Positions 1 through 11,171 of a DNA stretch of 64,000 nt are shown piece by piece. The stretch is from Prinsepia uniflora (Eukaryota > Streptophyta > Magnoliopsida > Rosales > Rosaceae). The translations under genes and the position numbers were made by a program. Position 1 is the first letter of the stretch. Every line of letters starts with the position of its first letter. The notes beneath the pieces were generated by a model. It had not been told where the DNA came from. It ran no database searches and worked only from the letters and a program-made list of their open reading frames with translations. The DNA is taken from positions 134,001 to 198,000 of the forward strand of contig CM064873.1 of NCBI GenBank assembly GCA_032719365.1. Direction: 5' to 3'.

Positions 1-993
1 GATTTGATTCTAGAGCTTGACAGTGGATTTCCTTTTATGGATTTGGGTTCAGAATGGTTATTCCAAATGCTAGCTTACGGAATGATGATTTCGGATTCGA
101 ATTTGGAAATGATTATGGATATGATTTCTGGGTCTGGATTCGGGATTTCTTACGAAATTGCAGATTCGGATTCGGATTTGGAAATTGATAATGGGTCGGA
201 GTTTTGATCTGTCTGGTACTGGATTGGACAGATGGACTCCATTATTAAAACGTGATTGGCTATGACCTAGGTGGTTGTAGTCTGATTGATGGATAGATGT
301 ATGTACCTTGTACGTGGTTCGAGGTACGATACTGGGTATACTTGTGGTGTCTAGTGACAGTATATAGGTTATACCAGTAGTAGGTTGGTGAACGTGTTGG
401 TAGACGGATGGGTTCCGATACCATTGGATTAGTCGAGGTCGTGAACTAGACATTGGATACTGTGCAGTGGGTCATGGTATTCAGATGGGTCTAGCTAACC
501 ACATGTTGAGTGTGCTTGGGGTTAGTGTAACCACGAGTGTGTATAGTGTTAGTTTTCGACTAGCGACTATCAAGTGGTGACAGTTTGTCGAAGGTGTCAG
601 CGTGGATCGATTAGTGAGATCTGGTGACTCCCAGTGGGAGCTGACGTCAAGATAGATTGGTGATTGAGAAAGGAACCGTCGAGTCGTTGTGTCAACGACT
701 TGGTAGATGTGACAAGTGGTGTCAATTTGGGACGTATGACTACGGTTATTCGACGTGGTCGAGTGTAGTCGATACGACGTGAGTGTTAGTGGTATGTCTG
801 GTTGCAGACGAGTATTGTTCTGGTTAGTGGGTGTACGAGTGTACACGTGTCATGAGATCGAATTATTTCCACGAGGTGGATGCAGAATCAGGATAGTTGG
901 AGTTTCGAGAACGAAACTAAATTAAGGAGGGAAGAACGGTTGGACTTAGGTCGGTTGGAATTTCGAGGATGAAATTAATTAAGGAGGGAAGGT
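1..993 (+). mobile_element. 3' internal tail of a Ty3/gypsy LTR retrotransposon
   Basis: No reading frame with recognisable protein motifs is present. The identification rests on the right end. A block reading TTTCGAGGATGAAATT is followed by the purine run AAGGAGGGAAGG, then immediately by TGTAACGACCC, which starts the LTR at 994. From general knowledge, a GAGGACGAAA-like block followed by a purine tract and a TGTAAC LTR is typical of Del/Tekay-type chromoviruses. The rest is GA-rich untranslated sequence. The lineage name is an inference; that this is gypsy 3' internal sequence is better supported. Confidence 0.6.
975..993 (+). promoter_or_regulatory. Polypurine tract next to the 3' LTR
   Basis: The purine run AAGGAGGGAAGG directly precedes the LTR start at 994, where plus-strand DNA synthesis is primed in LTR elements. 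A second very similar run (AAGGAGGGAAG) with its own upstream TTTCGAGAACGAAAC block lies about 55 bases earlier, near 902-935, so the tract region has been duplicated. Confidence 0.6.
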
Positions 994-2951
994 TGTAACG
1001 ACCCGTCCCAAATTCTTAGATTAGATTAGTGACTAATCACGATTAGTGAGGTTAATCCGTGATTATTTAGGTGAAATCGGACGAACGATGCAAAATGACC
1101 GTTTTGCCCCTAGCATGGGTAAAACATTGACTTTTCATTCGGACGGTCAAATGGACTTTGACTGATAACCGTGACGTAGTTTAGGACGTCACGAGTTCAT
1201 AGACAGGTGGCACGTTCAATTCCGACGTTCGAGGAAGAAGTTATGACGTTCGGAAGTTTAGGGGCATTTTGGTAATTCTGGTTAAAAGGAGTCAAATGTT
1301 GACTTTTTGACCAAGAGGTCCAATGGCCGAGGGCCGAGGACCGTTACATAGATTGGGACGATACGAATCCATAAACAGGCGGCATGCTGAAATCGGATTT
1401 CAAATGGGGAAGTTATAGGTCACGGAAGTTCGGTTTCACTATGCACGTACTTCGAGACGGTGATGATTTGGCAAATTCTGATTGGCCAGATATTTTGAGT
1501 GGGTCCCATGGATGAGTGACAAGTCTCATTGGTCCAAACCCTTAAAATGTGGATCTAGTTTAATTAAATAATAATATTTGGATTATTTTATAATTAATCT
1601 ATCCTACAATTAATCCTAGCCCTCCATTCCAAATTCATCTTTAAATCCACACCATTCATCTAATCTATATCACTTCTCTCATCAGCCATCAAACATCATC
1701 ATCTTCATCAAACTTCATTTCTTCATTTCCTCACAAAAAAACCCGAACACCCCATATACCTCCAATTTCCTTCATTTTCTTTCTAACACACAAACACACT
1801 TCACCATCCTTCTTATGAGCTCGTGAGTGACCGTGTGAGGAGTGTGAGACGTTGAGGACCGAGAGGCTGGACGGTGGCTCACGGTGGAGAGAACCCGTGA
1901 GGTAAGAAAATATTCAAATTTTGAAACTTAGTTTTTATTGGTTTTTGTTCGATTCTAAGGATTGAGAAATATTTCTGGGGACCATAGGAAGCTAATAGGA
2001 TTGTTTTTGAAGGTTGGAATGGCCGGGAATGGCCGTGAACGGCGGGGGAAAATCGGACCGCCATAGCCAAGCTTGGAAGGTACGCTTTTGATGGTTTTTG
2101 TTTCGTTTTAATAGCTAAAACGATTGGAAATGAGGTTAGGATGATATAGGGATTAAAAGGGAACAAAATGGGCTGAAAATAGTTGAGTTTAGGTGCTGAA
2201 CCGGTCCAGGCCGGTTCAGTTGCAGGTGAACCGGTTCGTCCAAGGTTAGGGACGATGAACAGTGCATTGTGCACTTTTTGGGGCACGTGGCCCATAATTT
2301 GGGGAAGTGTTCAACACTTGAAATCTTCTATTCGATGTAAGGAACATTTTGGGACTAGTTTCGTGTCAATCGGATATCATTTTGATAGGTTTCGTGCTAT
2401 CCGAAGGTTTATGATCGGTTTTAAAAATAGTTAAAAATATCAGAAAATTACGGGGCTTTAGTGGGAGGTTAATTAAGTACTTAGTAACCTTCTATTACAA
2501 TTTGGACAGGTTTGGGAGTCCTGGTGATAGCGATTGGCTCGGGAGAGCCGTATGGCACGCAAATCGAGGCGGCAGTTCGGACGGTCTGTGAGTGGACCTT
2601 GTTTTCTAAATTGGTGCATGCATAAATGTTTATTATATGTTTTAAACACTTGTTTGTGATGCCATGAGTGCATTTGGATGTGTGGTTACGTATAGGCACG
2701 TATTTCGAGGTTTCGGCCCTATACGGTGCCTATACGGGTCTGTATGTCTTTCTTAGTCTAAATGAAAAGGTTTTGGATTTCTAAAAGTATAAACTCGGGT
2801 ATGAGACCCATTTGGTTTGGTCTCGGGCATATGACGCTATGGATGTCCTTCGGGTCTAAATCGTGGTCGCGGCGAGTGCTATGTGCACGACGATCGACGA
2901 TATGACGCTCGCCTCCGGATTGAGATGTGTTCCTTCCGGAGAGGTCACGAT

Positions 2952-4384
2952 TAGGGGTGGGCATATTGTCCCGAAAAACCGAAACCGTCCCGTTCCGTAT
3001 CATACCAAACCGAAAAAAACCGAATAGTAAAACCGAATATATGATCGGTACGGTACCGAAACCATACCGGTTGAAATCGGTACGGGACCGGTTCTAGTGT
3101 TGGAGAATACCGTACCGAATCGGAACCGAACCGGTTTAAAATTTTTAATTAATTAAATATAACAATAAAAATTTGAATAAAAACTGTAAAAATAAAAATA
3201 ATTAAACAAGTAAAACAGTAAAACCTAGTTATCAGTTCATGAGTTCATCACTTTCTGATTTCTCAATTTCCCTTATGCACAGCCGCTGCACACAAAAGAC
3301 TGAAAAGAGAATGAAGAAAAACTAAATCCGTCGGCCGTCGCCCATCTCTCCATACGCCGCTGCTCTCTCTCTCGTTCCTCGCCCATCTCTCCGTCGCTCC
3401 TCGCCGCTGCTCTCTCTCCGTTGGCCTCTCCTTGATGGCTGAGGTAAGAATCTAAAACTAACACTAAATTTATAAGATTAATGTGTATAGGCATCGCCCA
3501 TCTCTCCGTTGCTCCTCGCCATCTCTCATTGAATGTCTAATTATGAAAAAATTGATACATGTTTTCTCTTATTGACTTGGAACCCTCAGGTGATGTTTTA
3601 GAATTCATATTAGCTATTGAAATCTGATTTGTGAAATTTTTTTAATTAACCAAGAGCTGAGAGTCGATTGCAATTTTGTTTGATTATTTTGCATTGTTTT
3701 ATGAGTTTGAGTGGTTGTTAACTTGTTATTTGCTTTGGCTATTACTCTATTAGTGTACTGGGTATGGAGGTGGGTTTTGTGGCGGCGAAGGAAGAAGTAA
3801 ATTTCAAGGAAATTTGAAATGGGTAGTTAAATTTTGAGGTTGAGAATGAAAGAGGAAAAGGAAGAGAGGGAAAGAGATAGAGATAGGAGGAAACGAAAAA
3901 GGGTGGTGTTGTTTTTGTGGTATGAGAGAAACAGAGTGAAACAGAGGACTCTATTTGTTTCGTTGTTGTGAGGAATGAGGGGATTGAGCATGAGTGATAA
4001 GAGCGGTGTGTGGGGTGTGTATTTGTAGGCCTCCAACTCCAACTCCAAAGTGGAAGGTATGAGCTCAGAAAGAGAAAGAGAAGGGGAGGTGGCCCAGGTG
4101 GGCAGGGGGACTTTGAACTTGTGCTTAACAATCGCTGAATAAACTAACCCCTATATATTTTGAACTTGGTTCATTTTTTGTTGTTACATATATGTGGTTC
4201 CCACGCTAACTTAAAATTGAAAAGTTGTAATGATCAAATGTGGGAAAAGAAGGAAAAATAAATAAATAAGATAACAAAACTCATCATTCTATAATAAAGT
4301 ATAAATATATGCATCATATATGCACATGGATCAAATACTAGAGACGTGATGGCTACCTAAAACTTAGATCTAAGGCCCCCTTTA

Positions 4385-4415
<31 letters not shown>

Positions 4416-7400
4416 ACTATTTATTTGTTTTTAGACCGTAAGCATGTCGACCGATGGACCTCCAAATTGGATTTATAGACATTTGACTATTTTGTCCCAC
4501 GATTGACATTTGAATTTGATTTAGTTAATAGTTCCTCTTAAATCGACCCACTAACCTTGATTGGTCCTTTTGGGTTCGACAATGGTCGTTGAATTCACAT
4601 TAAGTAATTGGTTACGAACCATTATCAATTGCTAATCCCTTTATGTTTGATTTAGGTGGCTTTACAAGTTTTAGAGGCCTTTACATGAAATTGACACTAG
4701 GTATATAAATTTGTGACTTGGACTTGTCTTTTCAAATGAATTTGATCGGTTTTGAATTATTTATAATAAAAAAATAACTTATTTGATTTGAGAGAGCGAC
4801 TCACAACTGTAGCACCAGTGCCGCCCATTTGGGTTGACCTTAAACTCAAAGGAATTAATAAGAATGTAATCGCTGATCTTAGTAATCTACTCTATTGAAT
4901 TGCTAGTTTGAATTGTCAGTTTGCTACTTCAATGATTTTATTCAATACTCGTCTATTGGTATTCATAAATTGATTAATTTATTCTTCATTTATATGCAGT
5001 TTTCAATCAAGTCCAAGATTGGGCATCAACAACTTAGTGTTGGTTTTGCATGTTCTTCCGCAGCTAGTGCATCCTCACCTTGTCCTATTGAAGGCCAAAG
5101 ACCTAGTTACCCACAATCTGAACTTCGAGTAGAAGATGATGAAGGAGAACAACATGTTGAGTCCACAGCTAAGGAGCCTTCTTCTGCAGTGGAGGAACCT
5201 GTAAGTGACCCTACAATCTCTATGCCTTCTAGAGTAGGGAAGAAACGTAGTCTTGTTTGGGATCATTTTAAGATTTATGAAGTCAAGACATTAGAGAAAC
5301 GATTGGATGATATGGGGAAAGAGAGAAAGGTTGAAGTAATACATAAAAGGGCTAAGTGTATTTATTGTCTTAAGGGTTCAGAGGGTGATTATGCTGCAGA
5401 TACTAACAAAAATGGGACTCGTGGGATGTTGAACCACATTACGAATTTGTGTAAATATTACCCTGCTAATCAATCAAAATCTCAGAAAATTCTAGCATCT
5501 GATAAGTCTCATGGAAATAAGGTGGTTGCTAGGGGGTTTGTGCAGAGTGATTGTGTGTCTGCTTGTGTTGAGATGATTGTCCTAGATGAGCTTCCATTCT
5601 CATTTGTAGAAAAGATGGGGTTTAGGAGGTTTTGTAGTGTTACTTGTCCAATGTTTAATGTCCCGAGTAGAAGGTCTTTAGTAAGACAATTTTTGAAGAT
5701 GCATGACAACATTAAAGAAGAGTTGAAGAAAGATTTGTGTAACCATAGGGTATGCCTTACAACTGATACATGGACTAGCTTACAAAACATCAATTATATG
5801 GTGTTGACTACCCATTTTATTGATGGTGACTGGAACATGCACAAAAGAGTTTTGAACTTTTGTGTGATACCTAATCACCAAGGTGCAACCATTGGTAGGC
5901 TTATAGAGTCTTGTTTACTGGAATGGAAAATAGAAAAAGTGTTAACTATTACTGTTGATAATGCTGCTGCAAATAAGACTGCTTTGGATTGGATTAGGTC
6001 AAAGATGAATAGATGGAATGATTCACAAGCTGTGTTGGAGGGGAAGTATTTACATGTGAGATGTTGTGCTCACATTACCAACTTGGTGGTAAGCAGTGGG
6101 TTGAAGAGACTGAATAGGTCAATTCTTGCTATTAGGAATTCTGTAAAATATGTGAGGTCTTCCCCAAATAGGTTGGAGTATTTTAAGCAGTCTGTGGAGA
6201 AGGAGAAGTTGTCCAACAAGGGTTTAGTGTGTATGGATGTCCCTACAAGGTGGAATTCGACTTATATTATGTTAGAGGCAACATTGAAATTTAAGAAGGC
6301 TTTTACTAGAATGGGGGAGGATCCAGATAGCCCATTTTTATCTTACTTTAAGGAGTCTGACGAAGAATTTGATGAGGATGGGAATTTAGTGCCTACTTGT
6401 AGTAGGATACTTAGAATTGGGCCACCAAGTGAGGAAGATTGGGATAAGGCAGCAATCTTTGTTAAGTTTTTGAAGGTGTTTTATGATGTAACATTGAGAG
6501 TGAGTGCTTCTAATCACCCTACTGTTCACACAACCTTCCATGATGTACTAGCCATGGAACATGAAATTAATAAGCTCTTTGTCTCTCCTGAAATGCTTAG
6601 TGGCTCACTAACAGAAAAAGTTTTGATGGATATGGCAGCCCATATGAAGGAAAAGTTCAAGAAATATTTTGGATCCTATAAGGATCTAAACAAGTTAGTG
6701 GTTATAGGGCTTGTTTTAGATCCAAGATTCAAGTTGAGGCATATCACTCATTTGTATCGAAAAGAGTTGTTTGATGAGGATGAAGTGCAATATGTAACCA
6801 AGGATCTAAAGGGATTGTTAATGGCGTTGTATGAGGTGTATGGAGGAAATGTGGAAGAGGAAAAACAGCAAAACAACTATGTTACACAGATTTCAACATC
6901 TTCTATAGGATTAGAGCATAGTGGTGGTGGATGCAGAGATGATATTTTGGATGATTGGAGAAGAGTTGTGCAAGAGAGTGAAGAGGCAGTGGTAGCACAT
7001 GAAGTTGATCAATTTTTGTTGGATCCTTTGGTATTTACAAATAAAGATTTTGACATTTGCTCGTGGTGGAAGTTAAATGGTTCAAAATACCCAGTCTTGG
7101 CAAAAATTGCAAAGGACGTGCTTGCCATTCAAGTGTCAACAGTAGCTTCTGAGTCGTGTTTCAGCACTGGTGGGAGGATGATTGATTCCTTTAGGAGTTC
7201 ATTAACTCCTTCTTCAGTAGAAGCTTTGATCTGCATGCAAAGTTGGCTGCGAGGGGATGAAATTATTCAGTCTTTCGAAGATAAGCCTTCAATTGAGGAA
7301 CTTGAGTTTTATGAAGCAATTGAACAAGGTAATTTGTCTCTTAAGTACTTAGTATTATTTATTGTGTTATGTTAATTTCCATTTTTCAGCTTTATAAATT

Positions 7401-7983
7401 AATTCATGATGTTTTTCAATTGTAGAATACAAAAGTGGTGAGAGGTCTACAAACACATGAAGTGGGAAGCACAAGTATGGATGTGGTATGATGTTAATTC
7501 AGTTTTTTGTATACTGCCATTTTCAACAAGTAGCTATGTGATTGTGGTTTGTTTATAATCTTGGATTTTATGGAATTATGGACTGTAATTATATGGACTA
7601 TGAACTATATGTATTTAATGAACTATGGACTAAATATATTTAATGGACTATGAACTATATGTATTTTAATTGTATGGACTATGGACCGTATGAATGAAAT
7701 ATGAGCAGGTCTTGGTACAAATTCGTTACCACCAAAAAAATTGGAATGGATAGATTATTTAGATTTTTTTGCTTTTGCATTGAATTTGACTCAATTTTTT
7801 CTTGAGTAGTTTTGCCTCAAAACCGAAACTGTACCGAAACCGTACCGAACACAATTGGTACGGTATGGTACGGTACCAATTTTATATTTTGAAAAACCGG
7901 ACCATACCGAACCGGTTAAAATTATTTGGTACGGTTCCGGTATTACCTCTATACCGAACCATACCGAACCATGCCCAGGCCTA
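2952..7983 (+). mobile_element. Complete hAT-superfamily DNA transposon
   Basis: The 8-bp target duplication GTCACGAT is seen directly at 2944-2951 and 7984-7991. Imperfect terminal inverted repeats of 13 bases sit inside it: TAGGGGTGGGCAT on the left and, on the opposite strand, TAGGCCTGGGCAT on the right. Both subterminal zones (about 2965-3140 and 7815-7970) are packed with ACCGAA, GGTACGG and CCGTACC words in both orientations, a usual arrangement for transposase binding in hAT elements. The element is 5.03 kb and carries a full transposase gene. It interrupts the gypsy LTR at 994-9168. A (TA)n tract lies near 4386-4410. Confidence 0.93.
3435..7460 (+). CDS. hAT transposase (BED zinc finger, DDE domain, hATC dimerisation domain)
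   Basis: The main open exon runs from about 5000 to 7328. The open frame extends back to 4913, but the first 29 residues look like intron, because TTTATATGCAG ends at 4999. An in-phase first exon ATGGCTGAG at 3435-3443 followed by GTAAGA is possible but unproven. A last exon is supported by donor AAG/GTAATT after 7328 and acceptor TTGTAG at 7425, giving a stop at 7458-7460. In order, the protein shows a BED-type finger (CIYC ... LNHITNLC), a first catalytic Asp in TTDTW (5764-5766), a second in TVDNAAAN (5956-5958), the CCAH motif near 6063-6074, RWNSTY, and a C-terminal hATC block (about 7040-7255) with WWKLNG, YPVLAKIAKD and SESCFSTGGR. It resembles the plant RICESLEEPER/DAYSLEEPER-type family. 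No frameshift or internal stop is seen, so it may be functional. Confidence 0.9.
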
Positions 7984-9168
7984 GTCACGATGCACGATTC
8001 GTGGTCAGGCAGCCTGGGGAGGCTCGACTTCGGAGTGCTGACGGTTCAGGATATCGATCGGTGATTAGTGCACCATGATCTTGTGGTGGTCGTGTCGGTT
8101 GATACGTTCACGGCGACATACCAGGATTGAGGGCGGTCCTGGATGGATGGTTGCACACATCACTATGATCAGAGTCGTGACTGACCCTTAGATACCGGGC
8201 ACTGTGCCCAGCTGATGTCATATGTTCGGGCACGAGACCCAGTTGTTTTACACTGATGATTTCGGGTCAGGGACCCTAGATGGATTTCCAAGTTCATGAC
8301 GGTTTATGGGAACCGGCATGAACTCTGGAAAGGCCATTGTGGTTCATGACGGTTTATGGGAACCGGGCATGGAATGGATGTTATGGATCATGAAGGTTCA
8401 GGGGAACCGGGCATGAATGTTTATGTTATGTATATATATATTCATATACCTTCCTTTACATGTTTTATCTCCTCCGGGGAGGGTCGTTGGCCTAGGTGGA
8501 CCCCGGAATAGTCACGGAGCACTGACTGAGTGGGAGTCGCCCCAGTTGGATTCCTTACTCTCAGGAAAGCTTGTACTATAACCTCAGGGCGGGTCATTGG
8601 TCTTCGGATATTGACTTGGTTCCTGAAAGACTTGGGTGTGAGACCCCGGGTAGCACGCGCGTAGCTTTGGAAACCGTGACAGGATTGGTTGTGTGAATTA
8701 TATGTATATATGAAATATGATATGTGATATGTGTGGTTACACAGGTTTTGGGCAGTGGCCCTTATGGTTGGTTTCTTGTGATTTGGGCAGCGGCCCGTAT
8801 GGTCATTTTCATTATGGTTCTTTCAATCTTGGTTTTGGGCTTAGTGCCCACCTATGGTTTTTCTGGATAAATGGTTTTCGAATGCATGCATGCTTTTTAG
8901 TGAAGGGTACAAATGTCTTTCGATAAACTGTTTTTATAAACTCTTGTTTTGTCTGCTCACGGCTTTTAATGTTTTGACTGCCTTTCAGGTTGACATCGGA
9001 TGTGGACTGTAGCAGAGACCGAGATATCACATACCTCCTCCGAATCCTGGTGTACTCTGATAGCTCGGGAGGGTAAAGGTCGGAAATATCCCTTGTCTGA
9101 CACTTCGTGTCAGACGGGAGCATGGTCATCCCACGTTAATCCTGGGGGGATTGGGATGGGTCCTGTCA

Positions 9169-9475
9169 TGTCTATTTACTTGCTGATCTTTATGTCTTCC
9201 TTCCTCGTGTTCCCCTCTTATGGTGTGATAATCTTTCTGCCATTCAAATGGCTCATAATCCCGTGTTCCATGGTCAAACCAAACATGTGGAGATCGACGT
9301 TCACTTCATTCGCGAGCGAGTCCAGAACAAGTTCCTTCAGCTAGCTCATGTGCCCTCTCGTGATCAGCTGGCTGATCTTATGACCCACGGGCTGCACACT
9401 CCCCGGTTCCAGTTTTATCGTGACAATCTTATGCTTCATCCCTCCAGCATAAGCTTGCGGGAGGCTGTTAGCTGA
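9169..9475 (+). pseudogene. Ty1/copia RNase H C-terminal fragment
   Basis: The frame from 9170 to the stop at 9473-9475 (102 codons including the stop) encodes the end of a copia polyprotein. It has WCDNLSAIQMAHNP, FHGQTKHVEIDVHFIRE, and the tail VPSRDQLADLMTHGL with a final FYRDNLML, all hallmarks of the copia RNase H end. Upstream coding sequence is absent because the gypsy LTR ends at 9168. The rest of the copia element should lie left of the window if the gypsy insertion was simple. Confidence 0.88.
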
Positions 9476-9780
9476 AGATGCTCTCTCAGTAATACACATC
9501 ATCGTTAATCAGTTACTCAGTTATGTAGGTTAATTAGGTATAGCTAGGTCTCTTAGCTGTACATTTCTGTTTTGATTCTCCAGATGTAATTGTCCAGGTA
9601 TACCATTCTGATTGGATGAGTTATTTAGAGTTAGTTACCAGCATCCAAGCCGGTATATAACATGTATTTGTTCCTATTTGAAGGCTAAGAAATATAACAC
9701 CGAAATCTTGATCTTCAGAGATTCTCTCAACCTTTTCTCTTCTTGCTCTAATCTATTCTTCTTCTAAAGCCAATAACTAT
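9466..9780 (+). mobile_element. 3' LTR of the interrupted Ty1/copia element (right end uncertain)
   Basis: A purine run GCGGGAGG just before TGTTAGCTGAAG at 9466 marks the LTR start; the polyprotein stop falls a few bases inside it, as is common in copia elements. A TATA-like GGTATATAACA lies at 9653-9663, followed by a pyrimidine-rich leader (CTCAACCTTTTCTCTTCTTGC). I could not identify the CA end or a target duplication; the right boundary is an estimate. Confidence 0.55.
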
Positions 9781-10904
9781 TACTATTATTGATTTATTTC
9801 ATATATACAAATGACTAAATGATCTCTAATACTGTTAATTTTCTATAAATGTAATTTTGACATAATAATTTAAAAATTAAAATCCAAATATGATATAAGG
9901 ATCAGTCGCGAAATGGAAATGTTGGTACAAGAACATGGGACGCAAGCAGTATCCTATACATAGTACTCGTACAATATTAAATGTGCGACTGTTTTTTACT
10001 CAATACCTCTATGTTAATGGTGCCCATTTATTGAGATGGTGTAAAAAAAATATAAATTTACGACAACCTACAGCGAAATGTGGATTTTTCATTTGACTTT
10101 TTGACCCATATATGTATTCAAAGGTGCAAAATTTTCATGCCGATGGCTTTGTATCCGTGGAATTAAGATGTTTCATGTTTATAAGTAAGGCTTAAGATGT
10201 GATTAACAATGCATGTATACTTGCACATTCATATTATGGCTGATGTGCGCATTCCTCATATATAGATATTGTCTAATAATATATCTCTATTTAGTTTTAT
10301 TTACATTTATAATAGAATAATATAAGAAGACAAAATTATAAATAAAAAATAATAATAAAGGAACTGTTCACATTCTATTTTTACTTGCTTCACTCTTACA
10401 TTTATAATAGAATAATATAAGAAGACAAAATTATAAATAAAAAATAATAATAAAGGAACTGTTCACATTCTATTTTTACTTGCTTCACTCAACTTTTAGA
10501 TATATCTTTTATTTTTTAAAAGAAAAAATGAATTGTACATAAGGTAAGAAATAGAGTGCACAAATCAACTTCAAACAAAAAGATAAAAAAATAAACGAAG
10601 ATGTATTAAGGTTATGAGAGGAGTGCTATAGTATGGAAATAATGTCTATGCGAGGGAGGAGAATGCCGTAACTGTAAATTATGTACGTACGCATGGTCTT
10701 CATTAAATAAAAAATTACTATATGGTCTTTCCCTAATTATACTTATGAAGAAGGGCAAGGCAGGGCATGGTCTTTGGGAGAGAGGGTCGGAAGGGATGTG
10801 AAGAAAAATGAAAGGAAGGGCGCATTGCAAGGGGGCAAGGGAAAAGGGTAAGCTTGGAGATGTTTGCGGAGAGTTTGAATGGTTGTAAAATTGTCAATGC
10901 CATG
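9781..10904. other. AT-rich intergenic DNA upstream of the first SKS gene
   Basis: No coding region, RNA gene or recognisable element is seen apart from the 95-bp tandem duplication at 10301-10490. The part nearest the gene (about 10600-10904) is the likely proximal promoter. Confidence 0.5.
10301..10490. repeat. Perfect 95-bp tandem duplication
   Basis: Units 10301-10395 and 10396-10490 are identical by eye, starting TTACATTTATAATAG and ending TTGCTTCACTC. Identity over the full unit implies a recent duplication. It lies about 0.7 kb upstream of the SKS start codon at 11172. Confidence 0.9.
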
Positions 10905-10913
10905 TATATATAA
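10905..10913 (+). promoter_or_regulatory. Candidate TATA box of the first SKS gene
   Basis: TATATATAA sits 259 bases upstream of the ATG in sequence that becomes less AT-rich, and no better-placed box was found. The transcript start is not visible from sequence. Confidence 0.45.
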
Positions 10914-11171
10914 CAGACGGTGGTGGAACTACTGGGGACAACAAACTAAGACGACAACCATCCCATTATTATTGAGTGCTCGATACATAGTTACATGCAT
11001 CCTCTAGAAATATATATTATATATACATACGCTGATATGCTTTATTAATCTATACTCGATTCTATTAAGAAGATCAAAGTATCTCTTATAGATCTTATTA
11101 ATTTGTGAGTGTAAGTGAGATTGATATATAAATTAAGATCAACTCGAGAGAGTGATTGAGAGAAAAGAAAG

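Larger units (their letters stand above)
994..9168 (+). mobile_element. Long gypsy (Tekay-like) 3' LTR, split by a hAT transposon
   Basis: The LTR starts TGTAACGACCCGTCCC and ends GGGATGGGTCCTGTCA, so the ends are imperfect inverted repeats of about 16 bases with TG...CA termini. Removing the hAT insertion and one copy of its 8-bp duplication leaves about 3.1 kb, matching the other LTRs in this window. It follows a polypurine tract, so it is the 3' LTR of an element whose body lies left of the window. Conserved family blocks seen here include AAAATGACCGTTTTGCCCC, GACGTCACGAGTTCATAGACAGG, CTGTGAGTGGAC at 2586-2597 and TGCCTTTCAG at 8979-8988. The flank to the right is copia coding sequence, so the gypsy element inserted into a copia element. 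Confidence 0.75.

Noticed and set aside
1879..2434. Opposing frames of 80-140 codons in the first LTR
   Set aside because: The region aligns with non-coding LTR sequence elsewhere in the window, and the frames are not conserved in the sibling LTRs.
3742..4131. Minus-strand Ser/Pro/Leu-rich frame inside the hAT
   Set aside because: Low-complexity sequence in the presumed first intron of the transposase; no homology that I recognise.
4913..4999. N-terminal extension of the transposase frame
   Set aside because: The residues are hydrophobic and unlike BED-transposase starts, and a good acceptor (TTTATATGCAG) ends at 4999, so this is probably intron.
9000..9344. Frame spanning the gypsy LTR end and copia sequence as a fusion gene
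   Set aside because: It crosses an insertion boundary in the wrong phase for the copia RNase H, so it is a chance reading frame.
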